The translations under genes were made by a program, and so were the position numbers. This document shows, in pieces, positions 8,626 to 16,151 of a DNA stretch of 41,193 nucleotides. This DNA is from Bacillota bacterium (GTDB lineage Bacteria; Bacillota_I; Bacilli_A; RF39; UBA660): positions 1 to 41,193 of the forward strand of contig SVAU01000013.1 in the NCBI GenBank assembly GCA_015059245.1, given 5' to 3'. Within the stretch, counting starts at the first letter, position 1. Each line of letters starts with the position of its first letter. The notes under the pieces were generated by a model. The model worked only from the letters and a program-made list of their open reading frames with translations, was not told where the DNA came from and searched no databases.

Positions 8626-8649
8626 AAAAAGGCACTGGAAGCCTTTTTT
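8626..8649 (+). terminator. Terminator before the NTF2-like gene pair
   Basis: Arms AAAAGGC and GCCTTTT flank ACTGGAA and are followed by a T-tract. It ends a transcript that holds no clear gene of normal size (8460-8640). Confidence 0.75.
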
Positions 8650-8652
8650 CTT

Positions 8653-8684
8653 TTGTATTGTTTTTTTAATAAATGTGATATAAT
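8653..8684 (+). promoter_or_regulatory. Extended -10 promoter of the 8712 gene
   Basis: TGA then TATAAT at 8679-8684. TTGTAT (8653) and TTGTTT (8658) lie upstream, but at spacings of 20 and 15 nt, so the extended -10 probably carries the promoter. Confidence 0.6.
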
Positions 8685-8711
8685 TCTATTATAGAAAGAT
8701 GAGTGAGTAAA

Positions 8712-9431
8712 ATGCCAAACAGAAAGCAAGACAATGTTGCACAATTAAATCAGGGAGTTAATTACATGGATCCTAGTCAACCAGTTGTACCAGCTCAACC
8801 AGTTGCTCAAGGACAACCAGCACCAGTTCAACCAGTTGCTCAACAACCAATTGTTAATACTGATGCATTAAAAGCACAAGCAGGAAATTTAGCCAATAAT
8901 GCTAAAGCTGGTGTTAATACTTTTATTGAAAAAGTAAAAACTGACAAGGGAGTAATGATTGGAGCTATCGTTGGAGTAGTACTAGTAGTTTTATTAGTAG
9001 TAATGGTAGGTTCTAAACTATTAAATCCAGCTTATAACATTACTAACAAGTATATGAAGATTGTTAAAAAAGGCGACGAAGAAAAAATCGTTAAAGTATA
9101 TAGTGATGAAATGTTAGAAGCTTTATATGATGGTGAAAAAGACGAACTTGAAGATGACTTTAAAGAAGCTATCGAAGAATTAGAAGAAGAAGACATTGTT
9201 ATTAAGAGTTATAAGATTCGTGAATGCGAAACTTATTCTGAAGATCAATTAGAAGATCTTGCTGAATCTTTTGAAACTTTATATGATATCGATGAAAAAG
9301 ATCTTAAAGCTGCAAAAAGATTCCATGTTAAAATCGTTTATGATAACGATGGTGAAAAAACTATTGATTATGTAACTGTAACAGTAGTAAAAGTTGGTAA
9401 AAAATGGTCTATTTATAGAGGACTAATTTAA
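8712..9431 (+). CDS. One-pass membrane protein: Gln/Pro-rich tail + NTF2-like domain
   Basis: 239 aa from ATG 8712 (a GTG at 8703 is also possible). Residues about 18-52 are a Pro/Gln/Val-rich repeat region (QPVVPAQPVAQ type). An amphipathic stretch and one membrane helix (about 78-103) follow, then an acidic outer domain of about 130 residues ending in the pattern VGKKWSIYRG. That size and ending fit small NTF2/DUF4878-like domains. The gene at 9498 is a shorter paralogue without the N-terminal tail. The codons use C-ending forms (GAC, ATC, AAC) more than neighbouring genes do, which suggests high expression. No enzymatic motif is visible. Confidence 0.6.
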   Translation: MPNRKQDNVAQLNQGVNYMDPSQPVVPAQPVAQGQPAPVQPVAQQPIVNTDALKAQAGNLANNAKAGVNTFIEKVKTDKGVMIGAIVGVVLVVLLVVMVGSKLLNPAYNITNKYMKIVKKGDEEKIVKVYSDEMLEALYDGEKDELEDDFKEAIEELEEEDIVIKSYKIRECETYSEDQLEDLAESFETLYDIDEKDLKAAKRFHVKIVYDNDGEKTIDYVTVTVVKVGKKWSIYRGLI

Positions 9432-9438
9432 TAAAAAA

Positions 9439-9475
9439 AAGAATTAAGAAATTAATTCTTTTTTTATGCTATAAT
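9439..9475 (+). terminator. Fused terminator and extended -10
   Basis: Stem AAGAATTA (9439-9446) / TAATTCTT (9453-9460) with its T-tract running to 9465. After a single A comes TGC and TATAAT (9470-9475), the promoter of the next gene. Confidence 0.8.
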
Positions 9476-9497
9476 TTCTTTATTAAGGGATGATATT

Positions 9498-9995
9498 ATG
9501 AAAAAGATTAATGAAAAGAAATTGATGATTATTATAATGTTTGTAGTGATATTAATAGTACTTTTAATATTTGGAATATCTATGTTATTTGGTGGAGCAG
9601 AAAGAGTAGCTACTAAGTATGCAAAAGGAATGAGTAATTTTGATGCTAATATGATTGTTGGTTTATATAATGAAAAAATGATAAAAGAGTCATATGAAAC
9701 AAAAGATGAAATGATTAAAGAGTTTGATCTTATGTTTAAACAAATGAAAGATAGTTATTTTCAAATATTAAAATATGATGTAGATAGTAATTATAAGTTA
9801 TATGAAGGCAATGAATTAGATTATCATATTAATGCGTTAGTAGATTATTATAAAATAGAAGAAAAAGATATTAAAGAAATAAGAAGATATACGGTTACTT
9901 TTTCTTGTAGTGATGATGGAGATACAAGAGAAGTAGAAAATAAGTTAAATATAGCTAAAATAAAGAATAAATGGTATTTAATTAGTACAGAATAA
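9498..9995 (+). CDS. One-pass membrane protein, paralogue of the 8712 product
   Basis: 165 aa: one membrane helix (about 8-33) followed by an outer domain of about 130 residues. The order of segments (ATKYAKG ... YNEKM ... EKDIKEIRRYTVTF ... KNKWYLIS) matches the preceding protein (NKYMKI ... YSDEM ... EKDLKAAKRFHVKI ... GKKWSIYRG). The pair therefore arose by duplication, and only the first copy has the Gln/Pro tail. It has its own promoter and terminator. The function is unknown; an NTF2-like ligand-binding or protein-contact role outside the membrane is inferred. Confidence 0.6.
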   Translation: MKKINEKKLMIIIMFVVILIVLLIFGISMLFGGAERVATKYAKGMSNFDANMIVGLYNEKMIKESYETKDEMIKEFDLMFKQMKDSYFQILKYDVDSNYKLYEGNELDYHINALVDYYKIEEKDIKEIRRYTVTFSCSDDGDTREVENKLNIAKIKNKWYLISTE

Positions 9996-9998
9996 CAG

Positions 9999-10033
9999 GA
10001 ATGATTTATTTCATTCTTTTTTTATGTTATAAT
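9999..10033 (+). terminator. Fused terminator and extended -10
   Basis: Stem GAATGA (9999-10004) / TCATTC (10011-10016) and T-tract to 10023, then A, TGT and TATAAT (10028-10033) for the LemA gene. Confidence 0.8.
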
Positions 10034-10055
10034 TCTATAAGGGAGAGTTAAGAAA

Positions 10056-10577
10056 ATGGAAGATGACTTGTGTATTTTGTTAATAATCTTAATTATTTGG
10101 TTGATTATATATTTAATATTAGAATTTAATATTATTAATAAGAAGAGAATTGAAGTTAAAAAAGCTTTTTTAGATGTTGACGATATTTTTGTAAAAAGGA
10201 TTATTGTCTTATCTAAGATGGTAGATATAGTTAAGGGATATGATAGAAATCAATTCGATGAATTTGGTAGTAGATTATATGATTATTCAAATTCTTATAA
10301 TGAATATGATTATAATAAGAGAATAGAAATAAATGAATTGATAGAGATAGATATTAAAAAGTTATTATTAGTATCTAAAGTATATCCAGAATTAAAAGAG
10401 CAAAATAAGTTTGTTAAATATGAGAAACAACTTGTTAGATATTCTAAAGTTATAAATAAATTAAAGATAAAATATAATAGAGTATTAGATAATTATAATA
10501 ATAGAAGGAAAATATTTCCTAGTGGATTGATATGTGTTTTGTTGAAATTTTATAATTATAATTATTTTAAAATGTAG
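10056..10577 (+). CDS. LemA family membrane protein
   Basis: 173 aa. It has an N-terminal membrane helix (about 6-24) followed by the LemA pattern NKKRIEVKKAF..VD, then VKGY in place of ETVKGY. The second conserved block is VSKVYPELKEQNKF...YNRVLDNYN, and the protein ends near the conserved PSG..C motif. LemA proteins have a helical-bundle domain outside or beside the membrane; their role is unresolved, though several are tied to stress or to membrane proteases. Size is normal (about 180). GGGAGAG supports the ATG. The gene is followed 12 nt later by the COG2426 gene, so both share one transcript. Confidence 0.8.
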   Translation: MEDDLCILLIILIIWLIIYLILEFNIINKKRIEVKKAFLDVDDIFVKRIIVLSKMVDIVKGYDRNQFDEFGSRLYDYSNSYNEYDYNKRIEINELIEIDIKKLLLVSKVYPELKEQNKFVKYEKQLVRYSKVINKLKIKYNRVLDNYNNRRKIFPSGLICVLLKFYNYNYFKM

Positions 10578-10589
10578 AGGATGATATAA

Positions 10590-11066
10590 ATGAGTATATT
10601 TGTTAAATATTTTTTAGTTTTTATAGTATCAATGGTTCCATTATTTGAATTAAGATATACAATGGTAACATTAGTACCTGCATTAGGTGTTAATTATGTT
10701 ATTGCATTAATAATTGGTATTATTGGTAATATGGTACCTGTTCCTATAATTTATCTATTTGCTAGAAAAGTTTTGGAATGGGGGAAAGACAAAAAAGTTA
10801 TTGGTAATTTCTTTACTTGGTGTTTAAATAAAGGTGAACGTGGAGGAAAGAAATTAGAAGAAAAAGCAGGTAAGGGACTTTATTGGGCATTATTCTTATT
10901 TGTTGGTATTCCTCTTCCAGGTACTGGGGCTTGGACAGGTACATTAGCAGCTAGTATGTTAAAATTAGATTTTAAGAAAACTGTATTTGCAGTAATGGCT
11001 GGAGTTGTATTTGCTGGTCTTATTATGATGGCAATATCATTTGGTTTATTTGAGGTGATTTTTTAG
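10590..11066 (+). CDS. Small multidrug export family protein (COG2426)
   Basis: 158 aa with about four hydrophobic segments. The family hallmarks are PLFELRYT near residue 18, GNMVPVP, and LFVGIPLPGTGAWTG in the middle. This is the Sm_multidrug_ex family (PF06695), membrane proteins related in pattern to DedA-like half transporters. The multidrug label comes from an old annotation and is weakly supported, so the substrate remains open. Its TAG stop overlaps the GTG start of the next gene by one base, so translation is coupled. Confidence 0.85.
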   Translation: MSIFVKYFLVFIVSMVPLFELRYTMVTLVPALGVNYVIALIIGIIGNMVPVPIIYLFARKVLEWGKDKKVIGNFFTWCLNKGERGGKKLEEKAGKGLYWALFLFVGIPLPGTGAWTGTLAASMLKLDFKKTVFAVMAGVVFAGLIMMAISFGLFEVIF

Positions 11067-11704
11067 TGGAAACAGTTGTTTATTTAATTAGACATTCAGA
11101 AAGTACACCTAAGAATAATTTAAAAATGATTAGTAATGGTGATTCAAACCAAGTACAAAATGAAAAAGCCTTCTTGTCTGTTAGTGGAGAAAAGAAAGCT
11201 GAGCAATTAAGTAAGCATCCTGAGTTACAAAATATAGATGCAGTGTATAGTTCTAGTTATGTTAGAGCATTAGAAACTGCTAAATATATTGCTTTAGAAA
11301 ATAATACTATAATAAATGTTGATGATAGATTTAACGAACGTAAAATAGGTAATATGGGAGATATGGAATGGAAAGAATTTGCAAGATTGCAAATGAAAGA
11401 TTTCAGTTTTAAATTATCTGGTGGAGAATCATTAAATCAAACTAAAAAGCGTATTGTTGATGCAATGAAAAATATTTTAATGTTTGAGACAGGTAACAGA
11501 GTTGCTTTAGTTTCTCATAGTACTGCATTAACATGTTTACTTAGTGCATGGTGTGAAGTTGGACATAACTATGATGATGAAATAATACTTAGTTATGGGG
11601 ATGAAACAATAGTCGATGGACATTGGACAGCCCCTATGGTTTATAAAGTTATTTTTGACGGAATGAATGTATTAAGTATTGAATGTATAAATATTGAAGA
11701 ATAA
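11066..11704 (+). CDS. Histidine phosphatase superfamily protein
   Basis: 212 aa with a GTG start overlapping the previous stop; GAGGTG lies upstream. The catalytic motif is R9-H10-S11-E12, with H10 the phosphorylated residue and Ser in place of the usual Gly. R67 (SSSYVRALETA) and E91 (NERKIG) fit the phosphate pocket and acid, and H151 (VSHSTAL) is the second histidine. It is cytoplasmic. It could be a phosphoglycerate mutase-like phosphatase acting on sugar phosphates or nucleotides; the substrate is unresolved. Confidence 0.88.
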   Translation: METVVYLIRHSESTPKNNLKMISNGDSNQVQNEKAFLSVSGEKKAEQLSKHPELQNIDAVYSSSYVRALETAKYIALENNTIINVDDRFNERKIGNMGDMEWKEFARLQMKDFSFKLSGGESLNQTKKRIVDAMKNILMFETGNRVALVSHSTALTCLLSAWCEVGHNYDDEIILSYGDETIVDGHWTAPMVYKVIFDGMNVLSIECINIEE

Positions 11705-11736
11705 TTTAATTAATTATTCTTTTTTTATGGTATACT
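11698..11736 (+). terminator. Fused terminator and extended -10
   Basis: Stem AGAATAATT (11698-11706, overlapping the stop codon) / AATTATTCT (11712-11720), T-tract to 11726, A, TGG and TATACT (11731-11736) for the TMEM43 gene. Confidence 0.8.
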
Positions 11737-11761
11737 CATTTTAAGATAGGAGTTTGAGAAT

Positions 11762-13192
11762 ATGGTTAGAGAGAAGAAAAAAAGTGCAGGGCCATTAACA
11801 GGTTTGTTGATGATTGTTATTGGTATTGTAATGTTATGGATAAATGAAAGTAATAATGTAAAGAATATTAAGACTATTGAAGAAGCAAGAGGAGCCTTAA
11901 TAAACATATCTTCTGATAAAGTTGATTCAGCTAATGAAGGTAAGTTAGTTTCAACTAATGGTAAATTAGTAGTTGAAGATGAATATTTAGTAGATAGTAT
12001 GTTTAATGTACAATCCCCTAAAACTGCTAAGTTAGTTAGAGTAGTTGAAATGCTACAATGGGTAGAAGTTGAACATAGTAATAGTGATGATACAGTTACA
12101 TATGATTATGAGTTAAAATGGTTGACTGATATTGAGGATTCTTCTGATTTCCGTAATAGTTCTAAAGTGAATCCAACTACAATGCCTTATGAGGAAGAAA
12201 CATTCTATGCAGCTAATGTTACTCTTGGTGCATTTACTATAAGTGATGCTCAAAAAGAGTTGTTAAGTACTGGAGCTGCTGTTGCTTTAGGGGAAACAGT
12301 AAGTTTACCTACTGGTTATTATAAAGTTAATAATTATATAGCTAGTGTTGATAATCTTGCTAATGCTAAAGTAGGAGATGTAAGAATTTCATTTAGATAC
12401 AATAATGATAAGGAAATATCTATTTTAGCTAAACAAAGTGGAAGTAGTTTTTTACCATTTACAAGTAAACAAGGTAAAAATATGTTTGAAGTTAGAAGCG
12501 GAATAATGACTGGTGAAGCTATTATTGATGCAGTAGAAAAAGAAAATAATATTTTAAAATGGATATTAAGATTTATAGGTACTGTATTAAATATGGCAGG
12601 ATTTGCTGCATTGTTAAGTCCTATTGCATTCTTAGTTAAATGGATTCCATTATTAGGTAAAGGTATTGCAAAAGTAATCGGATGGATAGGTGGATTAGTT
12701 GGATTTGCTGTTTCACTTATTGTTATTGCAATAGCTTGGTTATTCTTTAGACCTCTTGTTGCTATACTATTATTTGTAGGAGTAGGTGGAAGTATTGCAT
12801 TAGTTGCTATGCTAATTAAGAAGTCTAGAGGTATGGAAGATCCTAATCAAGTAGCCGTAGCAGGAGTTCCTGGTATGACAATGGCTATGCCTACTGATGG
12901 AGTACAACCTATGATGCAACAACCAGTAGTGGGGCAACCTATGGTACAACCACAAGTGGTGCAACAACAAGTACAACCACAAACTGTAATGCAACCACAA
13001 ATGATGCCACAACAACAAGTACAACCACAAGTTGTTCAACAACCAGTGATGCAACCACAACAGTCAGTTAATCCATTGGAACAACAACAAATTCAAGCAG
13101 CTCAAAATGCTTTATATGAACAACAAATGGCTGCACAACAGCCTCAACAAGATCCAATGAATATATTTGGACAAAATAATAATCAACAATAA
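11762..13192 (+). CDS. Bacterial TMEM43 (LUMA) homologue with Gln/Pro-rich tail
   Basis: 476 aa. The arrangement matches the TMEM43/LUMA family (PF07787): a first membrane helix (about 10-28, GLLMIVIGIVMLWINE), a large outer/lumenal domain (about 30-265) with EGKLV, KLVRVVEMLQWVE, YELKW and NPTTMP, and three to four helices near the C-terminus (about 267-352). In humans TMEM43 is an inner nuclear/ER membrane protein; bacterial members have no settled role. The last 100 residues are a Gln/Pro/Val/Met-rich repeat not needed by the family, and similar in style to the N-terminal tail of the 8712 product. AGGAG supports the ATG. It is a single gene bounded by terminators. Confidence 0.82.
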   Translation: MVREKKKSAGPLTGLLMIVIGIVMLWINESNNVKNIKTIEEARGALINISSDKVDSANEGKLVSTNGKLVVEDEYLVDSMFNVQSPKTAKLVRVVEMLQWVEVEHSNSDDTVTYDYELKWLTDIEDSSDFRNSSKVNPTTMPYEEETFYAANVTLGAFTISDAQKELLSTGAAVALGETVSLPTGYYKVNNYIASVDNLANAKVGDVRISFRYNNDKEISILAKQSGSSFLPFTSKQGKNMFEVRSGIMTGEAIIDAVEKENNILKWILRFIGTVLNMAGFAALLSPIAFLVKWIPLLGKGIAKVIGWIGGLVGFAVSLIVIAIAWLFFRPLVAILLFVGVGGSIALVAMLIKKSRGMEDPNQVAVAGVPGMTMAMPTDGVQPMMQQPVVGQPMVQPQVVQQQVQPQTVMQPQMMPQQQVQPQVVQQPVMQPQQSVNPLEQQQIQAAQNALYEQQMAAQQPQQDPMNIFGQNNNQQ

Positions 13193-13218
13193 AAAAAGTA
13201 AGGATTCCTTACTTTTTT
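13192..13218. terminator. Bidirectional terminator
   Basis: Near-perfect palindrome with arms AAAAAAGTAAGGA and TCCTTACTTTTTT. It serves the TMEM43 gene on the plus strand and the FemAB gene on the minus strand, whose stop lies in it. Confidence 0.85.
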
Positions 13219-14411
13219 ATTTTTCTATAAATCTTTAATAGTGTAGGCAATACTTTATACCAGAATGGTTTATTAATTAAATCAAATTCACCAATAAATT
13301 CAATTAAATCTCCACCAATTTTTCTCTTATATTCAAATATACCTGCTAGATTTTTATATTTTGTATCTGGGTCACCAACTGTACCAAATAGGTCAGCGTA
13401 TTCATATTTATTATCATATGCGTCTTTCATAAATTCATAGTATAATCTATTAACTGTTCCAGTATATGTTGCAACGTCATCATTTCCAATATATAGTGAC
13501 CATGCTCCTGTTTTAGAATAAGTACATATTAGTGATGCACAAGTATATGCTTCAGGATGTTCTTTTTCTACTTCTTTAAAATAATCAATGTCTTTTTGAA
13601 TTTTAACTTTACGTTCTTCTTTCTTTTCTAGTTCTAATTCTTTTGTAAACTTTTCAATTAATTTACTTGGGTTAATTTTTACATTGAATATTTTAATGTA
13701 TCCTTTTTTATTTAATTCTTCAAATACATTATTGTAGTAATCATAACTATATTCATTAAATCCGTCTTTACTAGATATTAATTTAATAAGTTCATGGAAT
13801 GTTTTTACTTCATCACTTTGATATACTTCTAAATCATAGTTATAACTTCTTTTTACTGGACGTGAGAATGATTTTGAAAAAGTTTTTTCTACATCTTCGA
13901 AAGAATTGTATTTACTATAAATTGTTCTAAAAGTATAACGTGGTTGGTTACCTTCATATAACTTATTAAATCCTTTATGTTTATATCCTAAATTAATGAA
14001 GTTATTATATATTTCATAATTATTTTTACCATCTTCAATTTTATTAGCTTCAGTATCTACCTCATGATACATAAGTGGTGGATCTAATTTTAAATAAATA
14101 GCATTTTCTTCTTTTAAATAGTCTTTTAAATGTTTTGTAAACTCAGTTAATACTTCTTTATTAGAAAAGTCCATTGTGAATCCACGTGGTGCATAGAAGT
14201 AACACATATTAAGTGGTGTTTTCTTTTTTAGAAGTAGGGCAGCTGCCACTAATTTATTTTTATCATTTTTTAGTCCTACATAACAAGGTATTTGTCCACG
14301 ATTCTTTTCGCAGGCTTTTCCCCATTCATAACTTTGCATGAAATGATTATTTTCAGTTTTTTCCCAGAAAGCTTGATATTCTTTTTCTGTTAAGTTTTTT
14401 ACAAATTTCAT
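13209..14411 (-). CDS. FemAB/MurM-family peptidyltransferase
   Basis: 400 aa from the ATG at 14411 (longer frame to 14450 rejected: AGGAAGTG lies just before 14411). NHFMQSYEWGK at the start, FYAPRGFTMDF, and YADLFGTVGDP with KYKNLAGIFEYKRKIGGD near the end are signatures of the Fem family. A charged helical hairpin of about 60 residues (around 235-295) fits the coiled-coil arm between two GNAT-like folds. These enzymes move an amino acid from aminoacyl-tRNA to the lipid II side chain, building peptidoglycan cross-bridges on the inner membrane face. It is one of two minus-strand genes here. The protein suggests a real cell wall. Confidence 0.9.
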   Translation of the reverse strand: MKFVKNLTEKEYQAFWEKTENNHFMQSYEWGKACEKNRGQIPCYVGLKNDKNKLVAAALLLKKKTPLNMCYFYAPRGFTMDFSNKEVLTEFTKHLKDYLKEENAIYLKLDPPLMYHEVDTEANKIEDGKNNYEIYNNFINLGYKHKGFNKLYEGNQPRYTFRTIYSKYNSFEDVEKTFSKSFSRPVKRSYNYDLEVYQSDEVKTFHELIKLISSKDGFNEYSYDYYNNVFEELNKKGYIKIFNVKINPSKLIEKFTKELELEKKEERKVKIQKDIDYFKEVEKEHPEAYTCASLICTYSKTGAWSLYIGNDDVATYTGTVNRLYYEFMKDAYDNKYEYADLFGTVGDPDTKYKNLAGIFEYKRKIGGDLIEFIGEFDLINKPFWYKVLPTLLKIYRKIKK

Positions 14412-14430
14412 CTTATCACTTCCTATTAAA

Positions 14431-14439
14431 AGTATACCA
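14431..14439 (-). promoter_or_regulatory. Extended -10 promoter of the FemAB gene
   Basis: On the minus strand TGG precedes TATACT (14436-14431). TTGACA is nearby but only 8 nt away, too close to be its -35. Confidence 0.55.
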
Positions 14440-14464
14440 TATATTGTCAATTTTATTATATGAT

Positions 14465-14498
14465 TTGTAAATCATTGTAAATTTAATTTGCTTGTAAT
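14465..14498. repeat. TTGTAAAT direct repeats between divergent genes
   Basis: TTGTAAAT at 14465-14472 and 14475-14482 (10-nt period), and TTGTAAT at 14492-14498. They lie between the femAB and thyX promoters, a fitting place for an operator. A small GC hairpin (TCCC ... GGGA, 14498-14514) follows. Confidence 0.35.
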
Positions 14499-14536
14499 CC
14501 CCCGTAAAATGGGAGATATAAATATTAGTTATGTTA

Positions 14537-14562
14537 AAGTGTAAAAAATACACTTCTTTTTT
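14537..14562 (+). terminator. Orphan terminator upstream of thyX
   Basis: Stem AAGTGTA (14537-14543) / TACACTT (14549-14555), loop of five A, then C and a run of T. No plus-strand gene precedes it in this intergenic region, so it may end a short leader RNA or attenuate thyX. A weak extended -10 (TGT-TATGCT, 14574-14582) follows. Confidence 0.6.
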
Positions 14563-14622
14563 AAATGTAAGTATGTTATGCTTTTAATGTAGAGACAAGA
14601 AAAGGTAGAAGGAGAGTTTTTT

Positions 14623-16083
14623 ATGAAAGTAGTTATGCTTGGTAATGATACCAAGGAAGAAATAGAAAAGAGGTTGCAAATAGTTGCGTCAGCAGGAAAT
14701 TTATCTCGTGCTGATGGAACAGTAACTCAAGTTTTTGAAAGTAATAATGATTACGAAAAGAACTTAAAGTTAGCAAGAGCAGTAGTAGGTTATGGACATA
14801 AGTCAATTGCTGAACATGATTATGTAGTATTTGCACTTGAGGATGTTACTCCTATAATTGAACAAATTATTATTGGATATAGATTAACATCATTTACTAT
14901 TAAGTCTAGAAGAAATGTGGACTTTAGAAATGTAGGTTTTTATGTACCTGATTTCCATGATAAAGATGGTAAAGTACTTAAAAACAATAAGGCTTTACAA
15001 AAACAATATAAAGCTTATATGCAATCATTATTTGATAAATATGGTGAATTAGTAGATGAAGAAATACCTGTAGAGGATTGTAGATATATTCTTCCATATT
15101 GTTATCATAGTAATATTATTATGGGTTGTGATGCTAACGAATTATTACGTATTACTTCTGATATGTTACATGGTAAAATATCACATATTCCTGAAGTTAA
15201 GGAACTTGGCGAAAAGTTTGCAGAAATGATAAGAGAAAAAGCACCATATTTAGTAAGAGCATTAGATGCAGAAAAAGATAAAGATTATTATGAAGATAAA
15301 TATGAATTCTTAGATGAAATGATTCCTAAGACTGGTGGATGGTCAGGACCAAAAATTGAAACTGGCGTATTACTAAAAGAAGTTAATATGACTGACTATA
15401 CTAAATTAGCTGATTGGAAAGTATTATGTCATATTATTGCATCTAGATATCAAGTATGTATTGAAGATGCAGAAGAATTATTACATCAATTAATGGATCA
15501 AGATAGTGGTATTAAGAGAAGACTAATGCAAGCCCTTATACATAGTAAGAATCAAAGAGAATTAGAACAAATTATATTCTCATTTGAAATCCCAATTTCA
15601 CTTGCTGTATTAACTCATATTACAAGACATAGAATGCATTCACTATTAGTACCTGATTTCGTTCCATTATGGAATATGGAAAATTATGTAACTCCAGATA
15701 CAGTTGCTAAAAATCATAAAGCTGAATATGATGAAATATTTAGTAATAATGCTTTAATGGTAGAAGATTTTAAAAATCAAGGTGTTAGAGATGAAGATTT
15801 AGTTTATTTCTACTTATCTGGTAATGCTTGTAATATTTATACTACTATGAATGGTAGAACATTAGAATGGATTTCTAGAATGAGATGCTGTAACAAAGCA
15901 CAATGGGAAATCAGACATATTGCTAATGCTATGGTAGATCAAGCTAAGAGAGTAGCACCACTAGTTGGTGAAGGATTAGGACCATATTGTAAAGTTATGG
16001 GATATTGTCCTGAAGGAAAAGATAGTTGTAAAGCTAGGGGAGTAGTAGTACTATCTAAGAAACCAAAAGAATGTAATAAATAA
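14623..16083 (+). CDS. thyX: Flavin-dependent thymidylate synthase, tandem-domain ThyX
   Basis: 486 aa, about twice the usual 220-250. The N-half holds GHKSIAEHDYVVFALE and the R87-x7-S95-R-R part of the ThyX signature, but has GYR where RHR is expected. The C-half holds R335-H336-R337, but Asp (D345) stands at the expected Ser. It also carries the ThyX C-terminal block WEIRHIANAMVDQAKRVAPLVGEG. So this is an in-frame duplication in which the halves keep complementary parts of the motif. ThyX makes dTMP from dUMP using CH2-THF, FADH2 and NADPH, normally as a homotetramer. GAAGGAGAG supports the ATG. Confidence 0.88.
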   Translation: MKVVMLGNDTKEEIEKRLQIVASAGNLSRADGTVTQVFESNNDYEKNLKLARAVVGYGHKSIAEHDYVVFALEDVTPIIEQIIIGYRLTSFTIKSRRNVDFRNVGFYVPDFHDKDGKVLKNNKALQKQYKAYMQSLFDKYGELVDEEIPVEDCRYILPYCYHSNIIMGCDANELLRITSDMLHGKISHIPEVKELGEKFAEMIREKAPYLVRALDAEKDKDYYEDKYEFLDEMIPKTGGWSGPKIETGVLLKEVNMTDYTKLADWKVLCHIIASRYQVCIEDAEELLHQLMDQDSGIKRRLMQALIHSKNQRELEQIIFSFEIPISLAVLTHITRHRMHSLLVPDFVPLWNMENYVTPDTVAKNHKAEYDEIFSNNALMVEDFKNQGVRDEDLVYFYLSGNACNIYTTMNGRTLEWISRMRCCNKAQWEIRHIANAMVDQAKRVAPLVGEGLGPYCKVMGYCPEGKDSCKARGVVVLSKKPKECNK

Positions 16084-16110
16084 AAAGAAAGTAAACACTT
16101 TCTTTTTTTG
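16084..16110 (+). terminator. Terminator after thyX
   Basis: Stem AAAGAAAGT (16084-16092) / ACTTTCTTT (16097-16105) with AAAC loop and T-tract. Confidence 0.85.
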
Positions 16111-16151
16111 TGTATTTTTGGTAGTATATATGGCATAAGTAGGTGATTGTT

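Noticed and set aside
12812..13060. Minus-strand frame rich in Leu, Trp and His
   Set aside because: It is the mirror of the Gln/Pro repeat of the TMEM43 homologue; CAA/CCA codons read backwards give TTG/TGG.
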